From contig CAJIYP010000003.1 of the NCBI GenBank assembly GCA_905181705.1, positions 558,001 to 622,000 on the forward strand: a stretch of 64,000 nt of DNA, given 5' to 3'. A model generated the notes under the pieces. That model made no database searches. It saw only the letters and a list, made by a program, of their open reading frames with translations, and was not told where the DNA came from. This document shows positions 28,654-37,211 of this stretch, piece by piece (positions within the stretch are counted from its first letter, which is position 1; every line of letters begins with the position of its first letter). Source of the DNA: Cryomorphaceae bacterium BACL29 MAG-121220-bin8. Its GTDB lineage: Bacteria; Bacteroidota; Bacteroidia; Flavobacteriales; Flavobacteriaceae. The translations under genes and the position numbers were made by a program.

Positions 28654-29334
28654 TTAATTACAACCTGCTATAATGTTAGTAAAGGTATAATAATCAGGAA
28701 CATTAGCATTTTGATTATTTGCAGTATACTTTATGCTAAACGGATATATGAAATTGAAACTTACAACTTTTTGAGTAAAAGCTGCAGCAAGAAGAACAGC
28801 ATCGTTTTCGCTGTTAAACGTGTAGGTAGTTCCATTAATTATTATTGATATTGGATAATTAAAATCAAAACAAGTAGCGTAGACGTTCTTAATTTCTTCA
28901 AAGGTTAAAGTACCGTATCCACAAGATTCTATTAAAGTTTCAAAAGAAGTTTCACTTGAAATTACTTGCTCAGAGTTGTCACTAGACATAACAACAGTAA
29001 AAGGAAACCCTATTCCAGTCATATGAAGTTCAGGTGTTTCGCTTAAAATTAATTCTACAAATTGAGAAAAGCTGGAAATATTTAATACTGAACTGTTATT
29101 ATACTGAACACTAATTGGGTACTTAAAATCAAAACATAATTCGGATGGAATTACGCCACTAATTCTATAATCAGAATCAGTTTTAGCAACTAAATTTTTT
29201 ATTTTTTTTATTGACTGTATGCTTAGTCTTAGTGATAAACTTTCTTTATAGGTTAATTTTTCAGAAACTTCAAATGTTTCCTCTTGACAAGAAAGGACTA
29301 AAAAAAATATAATAAATAATTTTATTAATTTCAT
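28654..29334 (-). CDS. Hypothetical lipoprotein with CFDFxYPIS repeats
   Basis: About 226 residues from the ATG at 29334 (KLIKLFIIFFLVLSCQEE), chosen because it gives a clean lipoprotein signal with a lipobox at LVLSC; an ATG 24 bases upstream would add MFLTYIED. The mature part contains an internal repeat: CFDFKYPISVQYNN, CFDFNYPISIIING and SFNFIYPFSIKYTA, each followed by an aligned segment with a helix such as FSQFVELIL or ENDAVLLAAAF. Such lipoproteins are widespread in Bacteroidetes but have no established function. It may be followed by a tiny membrane-protein gene on the same strand. It is divergent from the fucosidase gene. Confidence 0.75.
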   Translation of the reverse strand: MKLIKLFIIFFLVLSCQEETFEVSEKLTYKESLSLRLSIQSIKKIKNLVAKTDSDYRISGVIPSELCFDFKYPISVQYNNSSVLNISSFSQFVELILSETPELHMTGIGFPFTVVMSSDNSEQVISSETSFETLIESCGYGTLTFEEIKNVYATCFDFNYPISIIINGTTYTFNSENDAVLLAAAFTQKVVSFNFIYPFSIKYTANNQNANVPDYYTFTNIIAGCN

Positions 29335-29363
29335 GTCTTCAATATATGTTAAAAACAACTCCT

Positions 29364-30689
29364 ATGAAAAAAATCATCTTAATTTCTTTTCTTTTTATTT
29401 CCATTTTTTCAACTGCTCAACAAAATTACATTCCAACAAAGGAAAATTTAGAGGCAAGGAAATGGTTTGAAGAAGCAAAATTTGGTCTTTTTGTTCATTG
29501 GGGAGTTTATAGTGTTCTGGGAGACGGGGAATGGGTAATGCATCAACAAAATATTTCAGTGGATGAATATGAAAAACTTCCTGGGTTTTTTAATCCTACA
29601 GGATTTGATGCAGAAAAATGGGTGCTCATGGCTAAAGATGCCGGTATGAAATATATTACAATAACTAGTAGACATCACGATGGTTTTTCAATGTTTGATT
29701 CTAATGCTTCTGACTATAATATTGTAGACAAAACTCCTTATGGTAAAGATCCACTTAAAATGCTTGCAGAGGCTTGTAAAAAACATAACATGAAATTGTT
29801 TTTTTATTACTCTCAATTAGACTGGAACAGGGGAGATTATTTCCCAAGAGGAAGAACTGGAAATGGAATAGAAGGAAGAGAAGAAGGTAATTGGGATGAC
29901 TATATAGATTTTATGAAAGAGCAGCTCACAGAATTACTTACAAATTATGGAGAAATTGGTGGGATATGGTTTGACGGGGAATGGGACCAAATGGCTTGGG
30001 ATGGTAAAAGATTTGGAGAGAAAAAGCAAGATTTTAAATTAGATGAAGTTTATTCTTTAATTCATAAACTTCAACCTCAAGCCTTAATTGGAAGTAATCA
30101 CCACTTAGCACCAAATCCTGGTGAGGATTTTCAAATGTTTGAAAAAGATCTACCGGGAAAATCAACAAAAGACTTTGCTACATCAGCTGATGATATAGGT
30201 AATTTGCCTTTTGAGGTATGTGAAACAATCAATGGATCTTGGGGGTTTAACTTAAAAGACAGAAAACATAAATCAGAAAAAGAATTAATTCAGTATTTAA
30301 TAAAAGCGGCTGGATATGGAAGTAATCTTTTATTAAATGTTGGACCCATGCCAAATGGTAAAATCCAAGAAGAACATATAAAATCTCTTAAAAAAATTGG
30401 ATCTTGGATTAGAGATAATGGTCAGACTATTTACAATACCAAAAGAGGGCCAATTGATCCAACAGATGAAATTGCTTCGACTCAAAATGGCAAAACAGTA
30501 TACATTCACACACTTGACAGTAATAAATTAAATTATTTTATTGATGGTTTTGACTTAAGCTTTAAAAGACTAACTTATTTAAACTCTAATAAAAAAGTTT
30601 CCTACAAAAAAACCAAAAAAGGGTTGTTGCTTTTTTTAAATGAGAAAGAAATCAACTCCATTGACACAATATTAAAAATGGAATTATAA
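29364..30689 (+). CDS. Alpha-L-fucosidase, glycoside hydrolase family 29
   Basis: About 441 residues from the ATG at 29364 (KKIILISFLFISIFSTAQQ signal peptide). The ATG at 29346 would place six extra residues before the signal. GH29 hallmarks are present: WFEEAKFGLFVHWGVYSV, GMKYITITSRHHDGFSMFDS, and GGIWFDGEWDQMAWDG, whose Asp in WFDGEW is the position of the GH29 nucleophile. SWGFNL further on also fits. It should release alpha-L-fucose from glycans in the periplasm or outside. The neighbouring sulfatase suggests sulfated fucans. It overlaps the SGNH hydrolase gene by one base (TAATG). Confidence 0.93.
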   Translation: MKKIILISFLFISIFSTAQQNYIPTKENLEARKWFEEAKFGLFVHWGVYSVLGDGEWVMHQQNISVDEYEKLPGFFNPTGFDAEKWVLMAKDAGMKYITITSRHHDGFSMFDSNASDYNIVDKTPYGKDPLKMLAEACKKHNMKLFFYYSQLDWNRGDYFPRGRTGNGIEGREEGNWDDYIDFMKEQLTELLTNYGEIGGIWFDGEWDQMAWDGKRFGEKKQDFKLDEVYSLIHKLQPQALIGSNHHLAPNPGEDFQMFEKDLPGKSTKDFATSADDIGNLPFEVCETINGSWGFNLKDRKHKSEKELIQYLIKAAGYGSNLLLNVGPMPNGKIQEEHIKSLKKIGSWIRDNGQTIYNTKRGPIDPTDEIASTQNGKTVYIHTLDSNKLNYFIDGFDLSFKRLTYLNSNKKVSYKKTKKGLLLFLNEKEINSIDTILKMEL

Positions 30690-31372
30690 TGCGCTATTTA
30701 ATTTTAATATCATTCCTTTTTTTTTCATGTTCCCCTCTGCAAAAATATGAATCTACTGTTGAAAAATGGGAGGATGAAGTAAAAAAACTGGAAGACCTTA
30801 ATAAAAAAGAAACTTACAGTAATCAAGCTATTTTATTTATTGGGAGTTCCAGTATTAGGAGATGGAATTCAATAAAAGAAGATTTAAGCCATTTTGAGCC
30901 CATTAAAAGAGGTTACGGTGGAGCACGTTATTCTGATTTAATTCATTTCACTGAAAGGCTTGTAAGCCCGCACAATGTTAAGGCAGTTGCTATCTTTGTT
31001 GCTAATGACATAACTGGTGGAACAAAAGATTTGTCTCCAAAAGAAGTTCTTAATTTAGCGAAGTTTATTGTGAAGAAAATACGCAAGAGTCATGAAAATA
31101 CTCCGATATTTTTTATAGAAACAACTCCAACTTCAAAAAGATGGAAAGTTTGGAATAAAATATCAAAAGCAAACGATTTAATTAAAGATTTTACTTCAAA
31201 AAAAAGAGATCTATTTTATATAAATACTAGATCTTATTATATTAAATCAAACGGGATGCCTAATGATGAACTTTTCACAGAAGATAAACTTCATTTGAAC
31301 AGGGCAGGGTATAAAATTTGGGGTAAAATTATAAAAGAAAATTTTGATAAAAACTTAGATATTAAAAACTAA
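30689..31372 (+). CDS. SGNH/GDSL-family hydrolase lipoprotein
   Basis: A 227-residue protein with a lipoprotein signal (LILISFLFFSCSP). SGNH blocks are visible: block I is AILFIGSSSIRRWNS (GSSS in place of GDSx, with the catalytic Ser in the usual place), block II is the GYGGARYSDL region, block III is IFVANDITGG (Asn of the oxyanion hole), and block V is EDKLHLNRAGYKIW (catalytic Asp-x-x-His). It is likely a carbohydrate or lipid esterase, for example removing acetyl groups from glycans. Its start overlaps the fucosidase stop, so the two are co-translated and probably act on the same substrate. Confidence 0.87.
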   Translation: MRYLILISFLFFSCSPLQKYESTVEKWEDEVKKLEDLNKKETYSNQAILFIGSSSIRRWNSIKEDLSHFEPIKRGYGGARYSDLIHFTERLVSPHNVKAVAIFVANDITGGTKDLSPKEVLNLAKFIVKKIRKSHENTPIFFIETTPTSKRWKVWNKISKANDLIKDFTSKKRDLFYINTRSYYIKSNGMPNDELFTEDKLHLNRAGYKIWGKIIKENFDKNLDIKN

Positions 31373-31868
31373 CTTTTGGCGGGCTCCAAGTTTTTAAATT
31401 TCCGGAAATTCCAACATCAGGATTAATTATTTCTATACATAATGGGGTTACTTTCAGAATTAAAGCGTCTTCTTTAGATTCATAGTACGGAGTCCAATCC
31501 TCTTTCCAGAAATTCTTTTTTTCAATTAGATTGTTAACTATTGAAACTAAACCATTGATAGTAACGTAACCATTTACATTTTTAAAAGTTAATGCAACTC
31601 TAGGGTCATTCTTTATTTCATTAACTTTTCTGCTGTAAGGATTGGTAACCAAATAAACTATAAAATCATTTTTTGGAATATATGGATCCATTACTCTAGA
31701 TGAAGGGCTTCCATCATCACCAATAGTAGAAAGAACACATGTTTTGGATGTATTGATAATTAATTTAGCATTTTCTCTTAAAAAGGATTCAGATAATTCT
31801 TGAGAAAAATTAAATTGAAGAACTGTTGATCCTAATAAGAATAAAAATATAAGTGAGTGTTTAACCAT
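31362..31868 (-). CDS. Pyridoxamine 5'-phosphate oxidase-like (split-barrel FMN-binding) protein, secreted
   Basis: A 168-residue protein with an N-terminal signal-like segment (SLIFLFLLGSTVLQFNFSQ). The split-barrel pattern is present: KTCVLSTIGDDGSPSSRVMDPY, FIVYLVTNPYSRKVNEIKND and PRVALTFKNVNGYVTINGLV, as in the general-stress/PNPOx-like family. It probably binds a flavin or a related cofactor. Export of such a protein is somewhat unusual. The gene converges on the SGNH hydrolase gene, overlapping it by 11 bases at the 3' ends. Confidence 0.8.
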   Translation of the reverse strand: MVKHSLIFLFLLGSTVLQFNFSQELSESFLRENAKLIINTSKTCVLSTIGDDGSPSSRVMDPYIPKNDFIVYLVTNPYSRKVNEIKNDPRVALTFKNVNGYVTINGLVSIVNNLIEKKNFWKEDWTPYYESKEDALILKVTPLCIEIINPDVGISGNLKTWSPPKVSF

Positions 31869-32278
31869 AAATATAACTTATGCATTGAGTTAAAAGTATA
31901 AAAAGAATTATGAGAAAACGTTCAAATAAAATTCTTTTTTAACAGAGTACAGTAATACTTGTCAACAGAGTTTAAAAAAAGTATTGAAAATTGCTATCTG
32001 ATTTACTTCAGTTAAAAAAGATAATTGCAAAATATCGAACTAAAATAGCAATTATTAGTTAATTAATTGATAATCAGATTATTGTGATGTTATGTCTTTC
32101 TTCTTAAATTTTTTAAATAAAAGAATTACTTCAATTTTTTTGAAAAATTGAACTTATAAAATCTCAGTAAAAAAAAAGTAATTAACAAATATTAACACCT
32201 GAGGAAGATAATTAATTCCAGATAAGAATATTTTTTTATAGATTAGTATAAATTAATGTTTAACTTAAAATTTTAACA
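31869..32278 (+). other. 410-bp intergenic region, no gene found
   Basis: An AT-rich region between the divergent PNPOx-like gene and the conserved 64-residue protein gene. No open frame longer than about 20 codons with coding character was found on either strand. It holds one perfect 10-bp inverted repeat at 32130-32152. It must contain the promoters of both flanking genes, but no convincing TTG/TAnnTTTG pair could be placed. Confidence 0.5.
32130..32152. repeat. Perfect inverted repeat, 10-bp arms with 3-base loop
   Basis: TTCAATTTTT, loop TTG, then AAAAATTGAA. It lies in the middle of an intergenic region about 130 bases before the 64-residue gene, not at the end of any gene, so it is not an ordinary terminator. 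It could be an operator or simply an AT-rich palindrome. Confidence 0.4.
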
Positions 32279-32473
32279 ATGGGATACAAACACACAAACA
32301 GTAAAGGAAAAAGTTATTTTTTACATTCTAAGGATGTAGAATTAAAAGGTGGTAGAATGCAAACTATTTATTATTTCGCTAAAGACGAAAGACCAGAAGC
32401 ATGTGATCTGCCTGCTGGAAAGCAAGTAGTTGAAAGTCCAAAAACAGGACTTCCATTTGTGAAAGGAAAATAG
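32279..32473 (+). CDS. Conserved hypothetical small protein, 64 residues
   Basis: The product begins MGYKHTNSKGKSYFLHSKDV, continues with LKGGRMQTIYYFAKDERPEA, and ends CDLPAGKQVVESPKTGLPFV. This composition, with a TNSKGxxYFLHSK start, an IYYFAKD core and a Gly-Leu-Pro tail, is a recurrent bacterial and archaeal small-protein family of unknown function. The gene stands alone, preceded by 400 non-coding bases and followed within 30 bases by a strong terminator, so it is monocistronic and probably well expressed. No catalytic residues are apparent. Confidence 0.82.
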   Translation: MGYKHTNSKGKSYFLHSKDVELKGGRMQTIYYFAKDERPEACDLPAGKQVVESPKTGLPFVKGK

Positions 32474-32498
32474 TCGCTTAGACTATCAACTTAACATA

Positions 32499-32528
32499 AA
32501 AAAAACCCTCCATTAGGAGGGTTTTTTA
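32499..32528 (+). terminator. Rho-independent terminator between convergent genes
   Basis: The stem AAAAACCCTCC pairs with GGAGGGTTTTT around the loop ATTA, followed by TTATTT. It ends the 64-residue gene and, being A-flanked on the other side, can also serve the convergent gene whose stop is at 32550. Confidence 0.9.
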
Positions 32529-32549
32529 TTTCTTTAAAAAATTTAAAGA

Positions 32550-33335
32550 TTATTTAAACATCAATAGTTTAAGTTTGTATTGACCCATTAATTCTCTAGA
32601 AGCAATTCCATTTTGAATCATCATTCTGTCTTCAAAAGTTAAATTTTCCCAAAACGCGCTATTTTCCTCTTCAGAACGTTCTCTACCTGGCATATCAATT
32701 GTGGAATGAGTTGGAGAACCATCTGTGGAAGATGTAGTTGTTACATTACTTGATAATACTCGGTTAAACTCCCACCATTTTTTTGATCCATCTAGAATAT
32801 TTTTTTCATGCCACTTTTTAAAAAATTTCATTTCATAGTCTTCATAATCTTCGTTTAATGATTTAAATGCGTTCATAGTAATTTGCATTCCTTTTTTCAA
32901 ATCCCCTCCCTGCCAATATGTATTATCTAACCTTTCTAATTCATAAAAATTTCTTTTTCCCATCGGTAAATTCCATTTTTTTTCAAATTTAGATTTTGAT
33001 AATTTTCCTTTATAAACTTTTTTAGCGTAATCTTTCCAATTAATATTATTTAGTTTAGATTTTTGTAGTGAATCTCTATAAAAATTCATAATTAAGAAGT
33101 CAGGCTTTCCTTTTGCATCTTCCTCATTGTCGTATAAGAATTCCCAAACCATCCATCCTTGTGCATACCCATCAATTATAGCTTGCTCATGAACTGATGA
33201 CCAAAAATCCTCTAGCTCAAGATATCCTTGCCTTTCATTATCGTCAACTCTAACAGATGAATGAGATATTAATTGTTGAGAAAATGATATAGAGGAAATA
33301 AAGATCATTATCATTATTGATATTGTTTTTTTCAT
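32550..33335 (-). CDS. Hypothetical secreted protein, 261 residues
   Basis: It starts with a signal peptide (KKTISIMIMIFISSISFSQQ). The mature region is rich in Trp and Lys, with blocks such as YLELEDFWSSVHEQAIIDGY, GWMVWEFLYDNEEDAKGKPD and KKWWEFNRVLSSNV. The end of the protein, SAFWENLTFEDRMMIQNGIA, looks helical. No domain is recognised. Proteins of this general type occur in marine Bacteroidetes without known function. It is monocistronic, facing the terminator at 32499-32528. Confidence 0.7.
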   Translation of the reverse strand: MKKTISIMIMIFISSISFSQQLISHSSVRVDDNERQGYLELEDFWSSVHEQAIIDGYAQGWMVWEFLYDNEEDAKGKPDFLIMNFYRDSLQKSKLNNINWKDYAKKVYKGKLSKSKFEKKWNLPMGKRNFYELERLDNTYWQGGDLKKGMQITMNAFKSLNEDYEDYEMKFFKKWHEKNILDGSKKWWEFNRVLSSNVTTTSSTDGSPTHSTIDMPGRERSEEENSAFWENLTFEDRMMIQNGIASRELMGQYKLKLLMFK

Positions 33336-33409
33336 TTATATAAAGTTTTAATGTTAATAATTACTAATATAATAAATATTAATACATTCCTTAAGGGATG
33401 TATTAATAT

Positions 33410-33631
33410 TTATTTTTCACATGATTCGTGAACATCGGATATTAAAGGTTTGATATGTATGTGTTCTTTTGGGATTAAAAAACTAGCAACGAGCTCTAAG
33501 GACATAGCAAATAAAGCTATTGAAGCTGTAATGTATGCATTCTCGTAAATTGCGGAGATGAACTCTAATAAATGGAAAAAAGAGTGTATTCTAAGGCCTA
33601 ATCTAACTAGGTTAATTAAATTTTTTTTCAT
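33410..33631 (-). CDS. Small hypothetical membrane protein, 73 residues
   Basis: The product reads MKKNLINLVRLGLRIHSFFH, then a helix-rich stretch AYITASIALFAMSLELVASF, and a His-rich tail (KEHIHIKPLISDVHESCEK). One or two membrane-associated helices are likely. It may bind metal through the tail, but this is only suggested by composition. It lies 75 bases upstream of the hypothetical secreted protein gene on the same strand and 3' of the Kazal pseudogene. Confidence 0.55.
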   Translation of the reverse strand: MKKNLINLVRLGLRIHSFFHLLEFISAIYENAYITASIALFAMSLELVASFLIPKEHIHIKPLISDVHESCEK

Positions 33632-33695
33632 TCTTTAAGTAATTAATTCTAATCCGTAAAACTAATTACTTAAATTGAATTTCTTATAAAAAATT

Positions 33696-34060
33696 TTAAA
33701 CAGAACAGTCTCCGGTTTTACAACTGTCGCATTGACAAGAACAGTTTGACTTACTAATATTTTTATATTTGGTTGTTTAGAGCATGTGTATTTTTCGTTA
33801 ATCATTTTCAGTACATCCTCCCATTTCAAATTGAATGACTCTCCTTTTAATAGCTTTACACTAGTTAGAATAAGTTACGTCATTACAGCCACAGACTAGT
33901 TCATTTTCTGTTGTACAAATAATATCCATATCGATTAAATCTTGTTTGATACAGCTGTGAGCTTGTTCATCAATAGAAAAAGAATAAAAACCAACTTTTT
34001 AACTACACCAAAAATGATCAAATAAACGTATTTCTTTTTTTTAAAAAAATCTAAATTCAT
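33696..34060 (-). pseudogene. Decayed Kazal-type protease-inhibitor-like gene
   Basis: An ATG at 34060 opens a signal-like hydrophobic segment (LIIFGVVKKLVFILFLLMN). In another frame follows a recognisable bacterial Kazal domain: C-IKQDLIDMDII-C-TTENELV-C-G-C-NDVTYSN, then a TAG codon (33861-33863) in place of one residue, then C-KAIKRRVIQFEMGG-C. The Cys spacing and the VCGC..VTYSN..C core match Kazal inhibitors. The same frame continues through two more stops to a Cys-rich end, CSCQCDSCKTGDCSV, closing at 33696. At least one frameshift and three in-frame stops make it a pseudogene. It fills an otherwise empty 500-bp gap. Confidence 0.75.
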
Positions 34061-34131
34061 AATTCTAAATTTATTATTTATAATTTACATATCTATAATT
34101 ATTCAATTAGATAGTTAATTATATTCACCCT

Positions 34132-35175
34132 ATGAAAAAATTAATTTTAATTACAACTCTTTTTTTTAGTTCTTTCTTTTTATTTAGTCAAGATAATTCT
34201 AAAAAGAAATACTTAGTAAACACAATTGCATTTTATAATGTTGAAAATTTATTTGACACAATAAATGATCCTAAAACTTGGGATGACGATAGAACTCCCA
34301 AGGGAAAAGATCGTTGGACCAGTATCATTTATGAAAAAAAATTAAAAAATATAGCAAGGGTAATAGCTGATATTGGTTCAGATCTTACAAATTCAGCACC
34401 ATCGATAATAGGGTTATGTGAAATCGAAAACAAAACAGTGTTAAATGATTTGATTAAAACTAAAGCACTGGAAAATGAAAATTATGGCATCATACATTAT
34501 GATTCCCCTGATGAACGAGGAATAGATGTAGCTATGTTATTTAAAAAAAACAGATTTAGCCCTGTATCTTCAAAAACATATCCTTTGTACTTAAGTAAGA
34601 AGAATGGAACAATAGATTATACAAGAGACCACTTACTTGTATCAGGTAATTTAGATAAAGATCCAATACATTTTATAATAAATCATTGGCCATCCAGATC
34701 TGGAGGGCAAATGAGGAGTGAACCAAATAGAATTTTAGCAGGAAAATTAAATAAAAAAATAATTGATTCCATTTTAAAGGTTAATCCAAAAGCCAATATA
34801 ATTAGTATGGGAGATTTTAATGACAACCCTAGCGATAGAAGTATCAAGCCAATCCTAAATACAGTATTTAAAAAAACTAAAATTAAAAAAAATCAACTCT
34901 ATAATCCAATGGAAGAATTATTTAAAAAAGGATACGGTTCCTATAGATACAGAGGAAAGTGGGACATGATAGATCAATTCTTTTTATCTAAAAATTTAGT
35001 TGAAGACGACAATGGATTATTTTTTTTAAAGGCTGGAGTTTTTAATAAAAAATATTTGATAAATCCAAGCGGAAAATATGAGGGATATCCATTTAAAAGT
35101 TTTGCAGGAGGAAAATTTTTAAATGGATACAGCGATCATTTTCCTATTTATCTTTACCTAGCTAAAGAATATTAA
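34132..35175 (+). CDS. Secreted endonuclease/exonuclease/phosphatase family protein
   Basis: A 347-residue protein with a signal peptide (KLILITTLFFSSFFLFSQ). EEP-fold motifs are present: TIAFYNVENLFDTINDPKTW (Asn metal region), SIIGLCEIENKTVLNDL (catalytic Glu), FIINHWPSRSGGQM, ISMGDFNDNPSDRSI (GDFND signature) and the final GYSDHFPIYLYL (SDH). All catalytic elements of the DNase I-like fold are intact. It is likely an extracellular or periplasmic nuclease or phosphodiesterase for nutrient scavenging. It is followed after 31 bases by the asparaginase-like gene. Confidence 0.9.
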   Translation: MKKLILITTLFFSSFFLFSQDNSKKKYLVNTIAFYNVENLFDTINDPKTWDDDRTPKGKDRWTSIIYEKKLKNIARVIADIGSDLTNSAPSIIGLCEIENKTVLNDLIKTKALENENYGIIHYDSPDERGIDVAMLFKKNRFSPVSSKTYPLYLSKKNGTIDYTRDHLLVSGNLDKDPIHFIINHWPSRSGGQMRSEPNRILAGKLNKKIIDSILKVNPKANIISMGDFNDNPSDRSIKPILNTVFKKTKIKKNQLYNPMEELFKKGYGSYRYRGKWDMIDQFFLSKNLVEDDNGLFFLKAGVFNKKYLINPSGKYEGYPFKSFAGGKFLNGYSDHFPIYLYLAKEY

Positions 35176-35206
35176 AAATTATACATTTATCAAAAAATCA
35201 AAATCT

Positions 35207-35692
35207 ATGATTCAAATTTTTATTACGGGGGGGACTTTTGATAAAAGTTATAACTATAAAAACGGAGAATTATTTTTTGAAAAAACACATCTTCCTGAAA
35301 TGCTAAAAAGAAGTAGGTCTCAGCTTAATGTTGAATTTAAAACATTAATGATGATTGACAGTCTTAACATGAAGCCTTCTGATATTCAAAAAATTATTTC
35401 AAACTGTAAAAACTCAAAAAAAAATAGAATAGTTATCACTCATGGAACTGATACTATGGTAAATACTGCTAAAGCTATTGCAAAAGAAAAAATAGATAAA
35501 ACTATTATTTTAACAGGTGCAATGATTCCTTACGCATTTGGAAGTTCTTCAGATGGGTTTTTTAACTTAGGCTGTGCATTGTCTTATGTCCAAACCTTAA
35601 AAACAGGGGTTTATATTACCATGCATGGACAATTCTTTAAATGGGATGAAGTGACAAAAAACTCAAAAAAAGGATGCTTTGAAAAAAGGTAA
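35207..35692 (+). CDS. Asparaginase N-terminal-domain protein, 161 residues
   Basis: It contains the two active-site threonine motifs of the asparaginase/glutaminase N-terminal domain: IQIFITGGTFDKSYN near the start and IVITHGTDTMVNTAKAIA in the middle, plus TIILTGAMIPYAFGSSSDGF. Classical type I and II asparaginases have about 330 residues in two domains; here the second domain is missing, but the frame ends cleanly at KKGCFEKR. A stand-alone form of this length recurs in bacteria, so it is treated as intact. Activity on asparagine is not assured. Confidence 0.85.
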   Translation: MIQIFITGGTFDKSYNYKNGELFFEKTHLPEMLKRSRSQLNVEFKTLMMIDSLNMKPSDIQKIISNCKNSKKNRIVITHGTDTMVNTAKAIAKEKIDKTIILTGAMIPYAFGSSSDGFFNLGCALSYVQTLKTGVYITMHGQFFKWDEVTKNSKKGCFEKR

Positions 35693-35693
35693 A

Positions 35694-37118
35694 TCAATTA
35701 TCTTTAAGATCATATTTTTTATTTAAGTCAAATACTTCCTGCGCAGAAAACTTCTTATTATTCACCAATTTTAGTTGTTCATCAAGTAAGTTTTCTTTTT
35801 TATCAAGTAATGATTTTATGTTTTGAAACAACTCTAATTCTTCACAATCATCCTCCATTTTTAGAGTATCAATAATTTCAATTAATGATCGCATTTCTTT
35901 CATTACAGCCTTCATTTGATTTGGCAACCAACTAATTATAGGAGTTCCTCCTGTTGCTTTAGCATAAGGGGTGTTGGCCATTATGTATTTTTGAACAAAT
36001 TGCCAATGTCCATTTCTAAAATGATATATTTCTTCAAGAGTCCCCAACAAATAACATAATCCACTAACATTTTTATTAACATGTAATATTCCCGAAACTC
36101 CTTGTTCATTTATATCTTCAACCGATTTTTCTAAATCAAGAAAAAAGTTTTGAATACATTTTGGCCTATAAGTTCTTAAATCGATCAAATATTTAGTAAG
36201 TTCATTTTTTGGATAATGTTTAATAACTCCACTAAATATATCTTCCATAGGAATTATATCATCTTGAGCTCCTGTTTGACCACGAAATTGTTTTGGTTCT
36301 TTCCAAACTCCACTATATACTACTCCATCTCCAAACAATTCCTCATTTCCCTTAACACCCATTATAAACACTCTAAAATCATTATAATGATTCCATCTTG
36401 AAGCCTTCCACATTTCTTTTCTTCTGGCATTCATTACTTTCATAGTTTCAAAATTTAGTTTTAGAAACTTAATTGAATTTATAGAATCATTATTTCTTAA
36501 AGATTGAAGGGTACCAATAACAGATCCTACTAAGTCAGGTGAATGTTGATTTATATCTACGTGTAACATAATAAACCCCACTTCGTCAGGCTGTCCAGAA
36601 AATCGTACACACATATCAAGATTAGACCACAAGTGATCTCCTTTTTTATCAATTTTTTTATAATTACCTAAAGAATAAGCATAGTGGTAATCAAGCCAAG
36701 GATAGACGTCTAGTTTTTTTGAGACTTCTACAAATGGCTGAGCAATTTGTTTAGGTAAAATATTATTTGCTTTTCCATATTTTCCTTTTTTTCTATAATA
36801 TTGAAATGAGGGTTCTAAGGTATAGGCAGAAGCTAAAAAACTATATCCTCTAAACAAAGCTTGAATTATTCTTGTATCATTTTCATTGGAAACTTCATCA
36901 ATTAAATTAGGCATAGACTCAACAATTGAAAATATTTTACCAGGAATATCTAAATATCCTGACTTACCATTAATTTTAACAGGCATATTGTCGAGAATAT
37001 TTTGCAACGATAAATAAGTCGCAGGAAGAACTTCTAAAGGATTCTTTTCTGGCAAAAATCCATTTTTTTTACTTACGTTGAAGAAACCATCTTTATATTC
37101 TGATTTAATAAAATTCAT
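35694..37118 (-). CDS. Indoleamine 2,3-dioxygenase-like heme protein
   Basis: A 474-residue protein matching the IDO fold. SGVWKEPKQFRGQTGAQDDI resembles the substrate-binding Arg/Gly loop of IDO (WEDPKxFxGGSAxQS). IYHFRNGHWQFVQKYI contains the proximal heme-ligand histidine (RxGHxxF). The N-terminal half has SFLASAYTLEPSFQYYRKKG, and SGQPDEVGFIMLHVDINQHS fits the distal-side helix. It would oxidise tryptophan or another indole to the formylkynurenine type. No other kynurenine-pathway gene is nearby. It converges on the asparaginase-like gene with one base between stops. Confidence 0.82.
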   Translation of the reverse strand: MNFIKSEYKDGFFNVSKKNGFLPEKNPLEVLPATYLSLQNILDNMPVKINGKSGYLDIPGKIFSIVESMPNLIDEVSNENDTRIIQALFRGYSFLASAYTLEPSFQYYRKKGKYGKANNILPKQIAQPFVEVSKKLDVYPWLDYHYAYSLGNYKKIDKKGDHLWSNLDMCVRFSGQPDEVGFIMLHVDINQHSPDLVGSVIGTLQSLRNNDSINSIKFLKLNFETMKVMNARRKEMWKASRWNHYNDFRVFIMGVKGNEELFGDGVVYSGVWKEPKQFRGQTGAQDDIIPMEDIFSGVIKHYPKNELTKYLIDLRTYRPKCIQNFFLDLEKSVEDINEQGVSGILHVNKNVSGLCYLLGTLEEIYHFRNGHWQFVQKYIMANTPYAKATGGTPIISWLPNQMKAVMKEMRSLIEIIDTLKMEDDCEELELFQNIKSLLDKKENLLDEQLKLVNNKKFSAQEVFDLNKKYDLKDN

Positions 37119-37211
37119 ATATTTTATCTATTATGAAATAAGTTTTTTAAATATAAGAAATTTAGATTCTATTAAAATCATTAGGTAACTTTCAAAAAAT
37201 AATAATAAAAT

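Noticed and set aside
35207-35692. Truncated asparaginase pseudogene
   Set aside because: The frame ends cleanly and proteins of this single-domain size with the same tail recur in bacteria; no continuing homologous frame was seen downstream.
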